NCBI GenBank assembly: GCA_028288905.1
Contig: JAQGHJ010000409.1
Span: 1 to 5,259, forward strand
Source: Phycisphaerales bacterium
GTDB taxonomy: Bacteria; Planctomycetota; Phycisphaerae; Tepidisphaerales; Tepidisphaeraceae
Length of the DNA: 5,259 nt
Direction of reading: 5' to 3'
The notes under the pieces are model-generated. The model was not told where the DNA came from and did no database searches. It saw only the letters and a list, made by a program, of their open reading frames with translations. The position numbers and the translations under genes are program-made. Positions 1 through 5,259 of this stretch are shown here, in pieces (position 1 is the stretch's first letter; each line of letters begins with the position of its first letter).

Positions 1-890
1 TCTCTGCGGAAGCGATCATCTCCGCCGTCCACGCCGCGGCTACCGTCGACCGGCTGCCGCGGGAAATCGTGCTGGAGCTGACCGCCCGGCGGGCGACGGC
101 GCCGATCTTTTCCCCGCTGGCGGCCAGCCCAATCGACCGGTCGGACCTGCCGCTGGACCTCGCCCGCCGGGTGATCGACGAGCTGGCCGACCTCGACGAC
201 GCCCGGCTGACATTGGCCGGTGTCGGCGACCCGCTCCTCCACCCGGACCTGCTCGCCGTCGTCGCCCACGCTGTCGAGCGGGGCGTCGCCGTCCACGTCG
301 AGACGGACCTGCTGCCGACCGACCCGGCCGCCGTCGACGCCCTTGGGGGGTCGGCGGCCGACGTCGTGTCCGTCCACCTGCCGGCCGTCACCCCGGCCAC
401 GTACGCGGTCGTCATGGGCGTCGACGCGTACGAGGCGGCGCTGCGGAACGTGCAGGCGTTCGTCACCGCCCGCGCGGCGGCGGGGCGGGGCACGCCGGTC
501 GTCGCCCCGCTGTTCGTCAAGTGCCGGCAGAACCAGCACGAGATGGAGGCGTGGTACGACCAGTGGCTCCGGGCCGTGGGGTCGGCCGTCATCGTCGGCC
601 CGACCACGTTCGGCGGGCTGCTGCCGGGCGTCGCGGCCGCCGACATGACCCCGCCCCAACGCGTCCCGTGCCGGCGACTGACCGACCGGCTGACGGTGCT
701 GAGTGACGGCCGGTACGTCACCTGCGAGCAGGACCCGCTCGGCCGCCAGGCCGCCGGGCGGGCGGGCGTCGACGCGCTGGCCGAGGTGTGGGGGGCGAAA
801 TTTGCGGCACTTCGCAAGCATCACGCCGATATGCAGTTCGGCCGACTCCACCCCGTGTGCGCCGCGTGTACGGAGTGGCACCGGCCGTGA
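1..890 (+). CDS. Degenerate radical SAM / SPASM-domain protein, 5' end outside window
   Basis: The reading frame is open from base 3 (first complete codon) to a TGA at 888-890, giving 295 visible residues; the true start lies upstream. A GTG at 69 could be called as a start, but it would cut into the first beta strand (IVLELT), so I reject it. The middle resembles the radical SAM fold: LELT (bases 72-83), a GVGDPLLHPD segment (219-248) in place of the usual GGEP-type motif, and a late FGG segment. The C-terminus is a SPASM-type domain: Cys at bases 669-671, then 12 residues, Gly, 4 residues, Cys (723-725), then a CxxC (858-869) followed by TEWH. These four Cys could bind one auxiliary 4Fe-4S cluster. 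The radical SAM CxxxCxxC expected just after LELT is absent; R, P and S occupy those places. The protein may therefore not cleave SAM. It resembles what I recall as spiro-SPASM proteins, whose N-terminal part differs; that link is tentative. It lies 40 bases before neuA, so a shared transcript is likely. Exact function unknown. Confidence 0.8.
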   Translation, partial: SAEAIISAVHAAATVDRLPREIVLELTARRATAPIFSPLAASPIDRSDLPLDLARRVIDELADLDDARLTLAGVGDPLLHPDLLAVVAHAVERGVAVHVETDLLPTDPAAVDALGGSAADVVSVHLPAVTPATYAVVMGVDAYEAALRNVQAFVTARAAAGRGTPVVAPLFVKCRQNQHEMEAWYDQWLRAVGSAVIVGPTTFGGLLPGVAAADMTPPQRVPCRRLTDRLTVLSDGRYVTCEQDPLGRQAAGRAGVDALAEVWGAKFAALRKHHADMQFGRLHPVCAACTEWHRP

Positions 891-903
891 CGGGGTATCC
901 CCG
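891..903 (+). other. Small perfect hairpin directly after the SPASM gene stop
   Basis: CGGGG, a TAT loop and CCCCG form a perfect 5-base-pair stem starting at the first base after the TGA. It fills much of the 40-base gap before the cytidylyltransferase start. There is no T-run after it, so an intrinsic terminator is unlikely. It could slow 3' decay or influence downstream initiation, but in GC-rich DNA it may also be chance. Confidence 0.3.
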
Positions 904-930
904 ATTGCCCACCGGCCCCAATTCAGTCCT

Positions 931-1710
931 ATGTCCTCCACGTTCAACACCCTCGGCGTCGTGCTAGCCCGGGCGGGCTCGAAGGGGCTGCCGAACAAGC
1001 ACCTGCTGCCGCTGCTCGACCGGCCGGTCGTTTCGTACACGCTCGACCACGCGGCCGGGGCGGCGTCGCTGACGCGGGTGGCCGTCTCGAGCGACTGCCC
1101 GGTCGTCCGCCGGTTCGGCGTCGCCCGCGGGTTCGACCCGGTCGAGCGGCCGGCCGAGCTGGCCACGGACTCGGCCAGCGTGCAGGACGTGCTGCTGCAC
1201 GCGGTCGACGCGATGTCGACCGCCCACGGCTTCCGGGCCGACGCGGTCGTCGTGCTGTACGGAAACGTGCCGGTCCGCCCGGCCGGCTGCGTCGACCAAG
1301 CGGTCGAGCTGTTGCGGGCGACCGGGTGCGACTCGGTCCGCAGCTTCACGCCGGTCGGCAAGTGGCACCCGACGTGGATGAGCCGCCTGAGCGGCGACTG
1401 CGTCGAGGCCGTCGTCCCCGGCAGCGTCCACCGCCGCCAAGACCTGGAGCCGCTGTGGCTGCACGACGGGGCGGTGGTGGCCGTCAGCCGAGCGAGCCTG
1501 GAGCGGGGCCGGGCGAACCAAAGCGACCCGCACGCGTTCTTCGGCGTCGACCGCCGGGGGTTCGCGGTCGAAGCCGGCGATGTGATCGAGGTGGACGCTC
1601 GCCGGGACCTGTACTGGGCCGAGGCCGTCCTCCGGGACCGGCAGGAACGCGACGCCGGGGCGACCGCCGCCCGCGACGTCGATCACATCCAACTGAAGAG
1701 GGCGTCTTGA
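931..1710 (+). CDS. neuA: Acylneuraminate (nonulosonate) cytidylyltransferase, NeuA type
   Basis: This 259-residue cytoplasmic enzyme is predicted to join CTP and a nonulosonic acid (sialic, legionaminic or related acid) to give the CMP-sugar used by glycosyltransferases. The N-terminal nucleotide-binding signature is LARAGSKGLPNKH (residues 12-24), close to the family RxGSKGxxxKN, with His replacing the last Asn. Other landmarks are RPAELATDSAS (73-83), RRQDL (168-172) followed by HDGAVVAV, and VIEVDARRDL near 218-227. The last corresponds to the metal-binding DIDT region, with Glu at the first acidic position and Asp222 kept. The usual LLQPTSPLR stretch is replaced by VLYGNVPVRP (107-116), so the substrate pocket may differ. 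Length is slightly above the typical 220-235. The ATG at 931 is chosen because homology starts at residue 7; the frame is open upstream, but only as an overlap with the preceding gene. No clear Shine-Dalgarno precedes it. The stop overlaps the neuB start. The exact sugar is not determinable here. Confidence 0.88.
   Translation: MSSTFNTLGVVLARAGSKGLPNKHLLPLLDRPVVSYTLDHAAGAASLTRVAVSSDCPVVRRFGVARGFDPVERPAELATDSASVQDVLLHAVDAMSTAHGFRADAVVVLYGNVPVRPAGCVDQAVELLRATGCDSVRSFTPVGKWHPTWMSRLSGDCVEAVVPGSVHRRQDLEPLWLHDGAVVAVSRASLERGRANQSDPHAFFGVDRRGFAVEAGDVIEVDARRDLYWAEAVLRDRQERDAGATAARDVDHIQLKRAS
1695..1702 (+). promoter_or_regulatory. Ribosome binding site supporting a TTG start for neuB
   Basis: GAAGAGGG contains a GAGG core (1698-1701) ending five bases before the TTG at 1707. 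No in-frame ATG lies near the N-terminus of the NeuB homology region. This site, together with the TTGA overlap of start and stop, decides the start and suggests translational coupling to neuA. Confidence 0.55.
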
Positions 1711-2828
1711 CCCGCACTTCGTCCCCCGCGCCTGCCGCCCCCCCTGTCGCGGTCGCCAGCCCAACGATCGACATCGCCGGGCGGCTCATCGGCCCCGGCC
1801 GGCCGACGTTCGTCGTCGCCGAGATCGGGGTAAACCACGACGGGGACGTCCAAAAGGCGATCAAGCTCGTCAAGGTCGCCGCCGCCTGCGGGGCCGACGC
1901 GGTCAAGCTCCAGGTGTTCCGGGCGACCACGCTCATGCACCCTGAGGCCGGGTTCGCCAGGTACCAGAAGGATCGGGTCACCGACGCAGCCGACCCGATC
2001 GAGATGCTCCGGAAGTACGAGCTGAGCCGGGAGGACCTGCGGGCGATCGTCCGGGCGATCGTCGAGGCGAAGCTGCTGCCGCTGGCCACGCCGTTCTCCC
2101 CAGCGGACGTGGACACCCTCGCCCTCCTGCGCGTGCCGGCCATCAAGGTCGCGTCGCCGGACCTGGTGAACCGCCCGCTGCTGGCGGAGGTGCTGCGGCT
2201 CGGCAAGCCGGTCCTGGCGTCGACCGGTGCGGCGACGATGGACGAGGTGCGGGCGGCGGCGGGGTACCTGTCGGCGGCCGGGGCCAAGTTCGCCCTGCTG
2301 CACTGCGTCAGCGACTACCCGGTCGACCCGGCAGACGCCCAGCTGTCCTGGATCGGCGAGCTCGCCCGGGCGTTCGACGTCCCGGTCGGGTACTCGGACC
2401 ACACGACGCACCCGATGGCCGGGGCCCTGGCGGCCGCGGCGGGGGCGTGCGTGATCGAGAAGCACCTGACGCTCGACCGGGCGGACCGGGGCCCGGACCA
2501 CGCGGCCAGCGCCGACCCGCAGCAGTTCGAGCGGTACGTCCGGTACGTCCGCGAGGCCGATGCCCTTCGAGGGGCGCCCGGCAAGCGGGTGCTGGACTGC
2601 GAGCGGGACGTCCGCACCACGAGCCGCCAAAGCCTCGTCACCCGCCGGTCGCTGGCGGCCGGGGACACGTTCCGCGCCGAGGACCTGACCGTGCAGCGGC
2701 CCGGGACGGGCGTGTCGGCCGAGCGGTGGGCGGACGTGATCGGCCGCACGGCCAGCCGGGCGGTGCCGGCCGGGTCTATGCTCCTGCCGGACATGATCGC
2801 CGGCGAGCCCCTCGAACGGGCGGCCTGA
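1707..2828 (+). CDS. neuB: N-acetylneuraminate / legionaminate synthase, NeuB family
   Basis: This 373-residue cytoplasmic enzyme is predicted to condense phosphoenolpyruvate with a six-carbon N-acetylated amino sugar to form a nine-carbon nonulosonic acid. The TIM-barrel synthase domain covers about residues 25-285: VAEIGVNHDGD (37-47), GADAVKLQVF (62-71), PAIKVASPDL (144-153), LLHCVSDYP (197-205), GYSDHT (228-233) and IEKHLTLDR (250-258). His199 and His232 match the metal-binding histidines of the family. RGPDHAAS (261-268) fits Neu5Ac or legionaminic synthases better than pseudaminic (PseI) types, but this is inference. Residues about 303-363 form the C-terminal SAF (antifreeze-like) domain, with SLVTRRSLAAGD and RPGTGVS, which closes over the partner active site in the dimer. 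The first about 20 residues are Ala/Pro-rich and not conserved. The start is TTG at 1707, overlapping the neuA TGA by four bases. Length is slightly above the usual about 350. Confidence 0.92.
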   Translation: MTRTSSPAPAAPPVAVASPTIDIAGRLIGPGRPTFVVAEIGVNHDGDVQKAIKLVKVAAACGADAVKLQVFRATTLMHPEAGFARYQKDRVTDAADPIEMLRKYELSREDLRAIVRAIVEAKLLPLATPFSPADVDTLALLRVPAIKVASPDLVNRPLLAEVLRLGKPVLASTGAATMDEVRAAAGYLSAAGAKFALLHCVSDYPVDPADAQLSWIGELARAFDVPVGYSDHTTHPMAGALAAAAGACVIEKHLTLDRADRGPDHAASADPQQFERYVRYVREADALRGAPGKRVLDCERDVRTTSRQSLVTRRSLAAGDTFRAEDLTVQRPGTGVSAERWADVIGRTASRAVPAGSMLLPDMIAGEPLERAA

Positions 2829-2885
2829 GCGGGCAACCGCGGGTGATCGGGCCGTCCGCTCATCTAACCCGACACAGCTCAACGG

Positions 2886-2914
2886 GATGCCGGCATCAAC
2901 AAGATGTGGGCATC
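2886..2914. promoter_or_regulatory. Tandem palindromes, candidate operator
   Basis: GATGCCGGCATC at 2886-2897 is a perfect 12-base palindrome. After the five-base spacer AACAA comes GATGTGGGCATC at 2903-2914, identical at 10 of 12 positions and keeping the GATG/CATC arms. The second copy covers the proposed -35 element (2907-2912). A repeated dyad at a promoter is typical of sites for dimeric regulators. The regulator is not identified. Confidence 0.45.
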
Positions 2915-2935
2915 CTGTTTTCTTTGCGATATAAA
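2907..2935 (+). promoter_or_regulatory. Candidate sigma-70-type promoter for dxs
   Basis: TGGGCA (2907-2912, 4 of 6 matches to TTGACA) is followed after 17 bases by TATAAA (2930-2935, 5 of 6 to TATAAT). It sits in the only AT-rich patch of the window, about 170 bases before the dxs ATG, with an expected transcript start near 2942. The fit is by eye. A second TATAA preceded by the same TTTGCG lies at 2954-2964, without a good -35. Confidence 0.45.
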
Positions 2936-2936
2936 G

Positions 2937-2963
2937 TATACGGGATTGGCGGGTTTGCGTATA
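2937..2963. repeat. Inverted repeat TATACG / CGTATA around the expected transcript start
   Basis: TATACG (2937-2942) and CGTATA (2958-2963) are exact inverted copies separated by 15 bases, putting their 5' ends 21 bases apart, about two helical turns. It overlaps the predicted start of transcription, so a protein bound here could block dxs transcription. It could also be chance in AT-rich DNA. Confidence 0.3.
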
Positions 2964-2964
2964 A

Positions 2965-3082
2965 CCTGCGGTACCGTGCGACGGCCGAACCGGCCTCCGC
3001 CGGCGGGCGTACGGATGCGACCGCAGGCGGTGGGGAGACCCCGGGTGACGCTGTCGCCGCCGGGCTCTTCGGGTCCGGCGAC
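2965..3082 (+). ncRNA. Candidate structured 5' leader of dxs
   Basis: An outer helix pairs CCTGCGGT (2965-2972) with ACCGCAGG (3020-3027), eight perfect pairs. A second helix stacks inside it, CCGTGCG (2974-2980) with CGTACGG (3008-3014), seven pairs with one G-U. They are separated by one base on the 5' side and five on the 3' side. Inside lies a further small hairpin, GGCCG (2983-2987) with CGGCC (2991-2995). Downstream are GGGG/CCCC with an AGA loop (3032-3042), and GTCGCCG (3053-3059) with CGGCGAC (3076-3082), whose loop contains C-TTCG-G. The element begins about 23 bases after the predicted transcript start and ends 10 bases before the ribosome binding site. It does not show the TPP riboswitch signatures (CTGAGA and the TGAT...ATGCC region) that might be expected before a TPP-dependent enzyme gene. 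No known RNA family is recognised. High GC makes chance pairing easier. Confidence 0.35.
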
Positions 3083-3092
3083 TTACGGGTTT

Positions 3093-3097
3093 GGAGG
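3093..3097 (+). promoter_or_regulatory. Shine-Dalgarno of dxs
   Basis: GGAGG lies nine bases before the ATG at 3107 and fixes the dxs start. It is followed at once by T and CCTCC, making an odd GGAGG-T-CCTCC dyad. The loop is too short for a local hairpin, but CCTCC could compete for the site in an intermolecular or alternative fold. Confidence 0.75.
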
Positions 3098-3106
3098 TCC
3101 TCCTTG

Positions 3107-5116
3107 ATGTCCGCCGCCTCGCCGCTCCTCGACACGATCCGCACGCCGGCCGACATCCGCGGTTTGAGCATGACCGAGCTCCAACAGCTCGCGTCGGAGA
3201 TGCGGGAGCGGATCTTCCAGGCCGTCAGCACCAACGGCGGGCACCTGGCCTCGAACCTCGGGGTGGTCGAGCTCACGCTGGCCCTGCACCACGTCTACGA
3301 CTTCGGCCCGTACCCGCAGGGGCCGGACCGGCTGATGTTCGACGTCGGGCACCAGTGCTACCCGCACAAGATGCTCACCGGCCGGGCCGGCGCGTTCGGC
3401 ACGCTCCGCAAGAAGGGGTCGATCGCCGGGTTCCCGACCCCGGAGGAGTCCCCGTACGACCTGTTCAGCGTCGGGCACGCCGGCACGGCCATCAGCACCG
3501 CCGTCGGCATGGCCCGCGGGGACCAGAAGCTCGGGCGGGACAACCACGTCGTGGCGGTCGTCGGCGACTCATCGATCGTCAACGGGCTGGCCCTGGAGGG
3601 GCTCAACAACGCCGGCACGCTCAAGCGGCAGATGCTCGTCGTGCTGAACGACAACGGGATGAGCATCTCCCAGCCCCAGGGCGCGTTCAGCCAGTACCTG
3701 GAGCGCGTGCGGGTCAGCACGACGTACGAGGAGTTCAAGCGGTTCAGCGAGAAGGTCGTGCACCGGCTGCCGACGAGCGTCGGGCACAAGATCGAGCAGG
3801 CCTGGGACTCGCTCTGCTCCAGCGTCAAGAGCGCGATGTGGGCCGGGCAGATGTTCGAGGCGATGGGCATCAAGTACATGGGCCCGATCGACGGGCACGA
3901 CCTGCCCGGGCTCATCAACTTTCTGGCGGAGATCAAGCACGTCGAGAAGCCCGTCCTGCTGCACGTGAAGACCCGCAAGGGGCACGGGTACGAGGTGACG
4001 CTCAACGAGCCGACGAAGTTCCACTCCCCGGCCGCGTTCCGGGTCGAGGGGTCGCCGCTCGTGCAGAACGGGTGCCGGGTCGAGATCAAGAAGGGCGACG
4101 GCAAGAGCTGGACGACGGCGTTCGCCGACGCCGCCCTGGCCGTCGCCCGCCGCGACTCGCGGGTCGTCACGCTGACGGCCGCCATGCCGGACGGGACCGG
4201 GCTGTCGAAGTTCGAGAAGGAGCTCCCGGACCGGTTCCTCGACACCGGCATCTGCGAGTCGCACCTGGTCGCGATGGCCGCCGGAATGGCTAAGAGCGGG
4301 CTCCGGCCGCTCGCGGCGATCTATTCGACGTTCGTCCAGCGGGCGTTCGACCAGGTGTGGCAGGAGGTGGTGCTGAACAAGCTGCCGGTCGTGCTGTGCC
4401 TGGACCGCGCCGGGTACGTCGGCGACGACGGGGCGGTGCACCACGGGTTCTGCGACGTGTCGTTCCTGCGGCCGATGCCCGGCATCGTGCTGATGGCCCC
4501 GAGCGACGAGCCGGAACTGAACCGGGCCCTGCGGCTGGCGCTGTCGCTCGACACGGCGTCGGCCATCCGATACCCGCGGGACAACGTGCCGGCCTGCCCG
4601 CTGGAGGCAGAAGTACTGCCGGAACTGGCCGCCCAAGCGGCCGAGGAGTGGGAGGTCGGCAAGAGCCGCACCCTCGTCCGCCGGGACGACCCGACCGCCA
4701 CGATCGTCTGCTACGGCGCGCTGGCCGAGGGCGTGCTGACGGCCGTCGAGCAACTGGCGGCCAACGGGGTCGACGTCGACGTGGTCGACGCTCGCTTCGC
4801 CAAGCCGGTGGACGCCGACATGCTCGCCCGCGTGCTCCGGCCCGGGCACCCGGTGCTGACGGTCGAGGACCACAGCCTGCAGAACGGGTTCGGCACGGCC
4901 GTCCTAGAGCACGCGAACGAGCACGGCCTGCCGACCGACCAGCTCACCCGCCTCGGCATGCCGGACCGGCTCGTCGGGCACGCGACCCGCAAGGAGCAGC
5001 TGATCGAGGTCGGCCTCGACCCGGCCGGCATCGCCGCCAGCGTCCGCGGCGCGATTCGCCGGGCGGCTGAGATGCCAATGCCCGCGCCGATGCCGCTGGC
5101 GGGGAAGTACGTCTAA
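3107..5116 (+). CDS. dxs: 1-deoxy-D-xylulose-5-phosphate synthase
   Basis: This 669-residue thiamine-diphosphate enzyme is predicted to condense pyruvate and glyceraldehyde 3-phosphate to DXP, the first step of the MEP isoprenoid pathway, in the cytoplasm. Domain I holds the cofactor site: GGHLASNLG (44-52), DVGHQCYPHK (79-88), FSVGHAGTAIS (120-130), GDSSIVNG (153-160) and NDNGMSIS (181-188). The Mg-binding Asp154 and Asn181 are kept, but the usual GDG is GDS. His306 sits in KFHSP. The transketolase-like middle domain has GICESHLV (381-388) with the catalytic Glu384, IYSTFVQRAFDQV (405-417), DRAG (433-436), HHG (445-447) and IRYPRDN (487-493). The C-terminal transketolase domain covers about 530-645. 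The family more often has AEQHAV where this has CESHLV, and RYPRG where this has RYPRD. Length is above the usual about 620-640, partly from a Met/Pro-rich tail (MPMPAPMP, 656-663). The start is ATG with GGAGG at 3093. A diverged paralogue with altered substrate cannot be excluded. Confidence 0.92.
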   Translation: MSAASPLLDTIRTPADIRGLSMTELQQLASEMRERIFQAVSTNGGHLASNLGVVELTLALHHVYDFGPYPQGPDRLMFDVGHQCYPHKMLTGRAGAFGTLRKKGSIAGFPTPEESPYDLFSVGHAGTAISTAVGMARGDQKLGRDNHVVAVVGDSSIVNGLALEGLNNAGTLKRQMLVVLNDNGMSISQPQGAFSQYLERVRVSTTYEEFKRFSEKVVHRLPTSVGHKIEQAWDSLCSSVKSAMWAGQMFEAMGIKYMGPIDGHDLPGLINFLAEIKHVEKPVLLHVKTRKGHGYEVTLNEPTKFHSPAAFRVEGSPLVQNGCRVEIKKGDGKSWTTAFADAALAVARRDSRVVTLTAAMPDGTGLSKFEKELPDRFLDTGICESHLVAMAAGMAKSGLRPLAAIYSTFVQRAFDQVWQEVVLNKLPVVLCLDRAGYVGDDGAVHHGFCDVSFLRPMPGIVLMAPSDEPELNRALRLALSLDTASAIRYPRDNVPACPLEAEVLPELAAQAAEEWEVGKSRTLVRRDDPTATIVCYGALAEGVLTAVEQLAANGVDVDVVDARFAKPVDADMLARVLRPGHPVLTVEDHSLQNGFGTAVLEHANEHGLPTDQLTRLGMPDRLVGHATRKEQLIEVGLDPAGIAASVRGAIRRAAEMPMPAPMPLAGKYV

Positions 5117-5125
5117 CGACGGGGC

Positions 5126-5172
5126 GTAGGGCCCGTGCTCGCGCTCCCGAACGTGGCCCGCTCGGCAAGCGG
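5126..5172. repeat. Hairpin-rich stretch after dxs, first GTAGGGCC copy
   Basis: GTAGGGCC at 5126-5133 recurs exactly at 5196-5203. Its GGGCC (5129-5133) can pair with GGCCC (5155-5159). An overlapping hairpin pairs CCGCT (5158-5162) with AGCGG (5168-5172) around CGGCA. No T-run follows, so this is not a classical intrinsic terminator, though it could stabilise the dxs mRNA 3' end. Confidence 0.3.
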
Positions 5173-5195
5173 CGTCACTCCGGGGGGTCGCCCTT

Positions 5196-5216
5196 GTAGG
5201 GCCGGCTGTGCCGGCC
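5196..5216 (+). repeat. REP-like palindromic element
   Basis: GTAG (5196-5199) is followed directly by GGCCGGC (5200-5206), a TGT loop and GCCGGCC (5210-5216), a perfect seven-pair stem. A GTAG or GGAG head next to a palindrome is the known layout of REP elements, which are mobilised by RAYT (TnpA-REP) transposases in other bacteria. Its intergenic position after a gene end also fits. Whether it recurs elsewhere in the genome cannot be seen here. Confidence 0.4.
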
Positions 5217-5259
5217 GTCGGGGCGGCGCGGCGCAATTGGGTCTGTTCTGCATTCCCGG

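Larger units (their letters stand above)
2829..3106. other. Intergenic region between neuB and dxs
   Basis: These 278 bases show no convincing gene. The open frame that runs through them into dxs lacks domain similarity before the ATG at 3107. GC content drops clearly around 2900-2965, compared with the GC-rich flanks. The region holds, in order, two tandem palindromes, a promoter candidate, a TATACG/CGTATA inverted repeat, a long-range foldable segment, a second hairpin and an exact ribosome binding site; these are listed separately. Confidence 0.7.

Noticed and set aside
69..71. GTG as the start of the SPASM-domain gene
   Set aside because: The frame is open to the window edge and the GTG falls within the first beta strand of the fold, so the gene almost surely starts upstream.
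2826..2862. TGAGCGG / CCGCTCA inverted repeat at the end of neuB as an intrinsic terminator
   Set aside because: The seven-base arms are exact, but the loop is 23 bases and no T-run follows. A smaller GCGG-GCAA-CCGC hairpin lies inside it. Not enough to call a terminator.
2997..3006. CCGCCGGCGG palindrome as a protein site
   Set aside because: Such short GC palindromes are common by chance at this base composition, and it lies within the foldable leader.
2447..3106. Extension of the dxs frame upstream of 3107
   Set aside because: The frame is open, but it runs through neuB in another frame and through the promoter-like region. The GGAGG site and the Dxs homology both support 3107.
2940..3106. 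TPP riboswitch before dxs
   Set aside because: The conserved CTGAGA and the TGAT...ATGCC segments are not present.
964..4873. Long open frames on the minus strand
   Set aside because: They mirror the real + strand genes, are rich in Arg, Pro and Gly, and show no recognisable domains. They are the usual shadows in GC-rich DNA.
5217..5259. Start of a further gene or promoter at the right edge
   Set aside because: A slightly AT-richer patch (CAATTGGGT) is seen, but no start, ribosome site or complete promoter can be supported before the window ends.

Overview
The window is GC-rich bacterial DNA, with G or C at most third codon positions. All the recognisable genes read on the + strand. The gene set, the codon bias, the weak Shine-Dalgarno use at one start and the Dxs variant suggest a Planctomycetota bacterium, possibly of the Gemmata group. 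This is an impression from sequence style, not a database result.

Region by region: (1) 1-890 is the 3' part of a gene for a radical-SAM-fold protein with a C-terminal SPASM iron-sulfur domain. Where the radical SAM CxxxCxxC motif should sit, no cysteines are visible. (2) 931-1710 is a NeuA-type acylneuraminate cytidylyltransferase. (3) 1707-2828 is a NeuB-type nonulosonic acid synthase with a C-terminal SAF domain. It starts at a TTG that overlaps the neuA stop. (4) 2829-3106 is a 278-base intergenic region with a local AT-rich patch, a plausible promoter, two tandem palindromes and a strongly foldable leader. (5) 3107-5116 is a full-length 1-deoxy-D-xylulose-5-phosphate synthase (Dxs) with an exact GGAGG ribosome binding site. 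(6) 5117-5259 is a non-coding tail with hairpins, one of which looks like a REP element.

NeuB makes a nine-carbon sialic-acid-like sugar (nonulosonate) and NeuA activates it as a CMP-sugar, so genes 2 and 3 are two consecutive steps of one pathway feeding surface glycan or glycoprotein decoration. The SPASM protein lies directly upstream and probably belongs to the same transcription unit, but its job is not evident. Dxs starts the MEP isoprenoid pathway and probably has its own promoter and leader. Isoprenoid lipid carriers link loosely to glycan assembly, but the gap and the regulatory signals argue that dxs is a separate unit.

The least ordinary items are the cysteine-less radical SAM/SPASM protein, the structured RNA candidate in the dxs leader, the tandem palindromes at its promoter, and the unusual active-site neighbourhood of Dxs.
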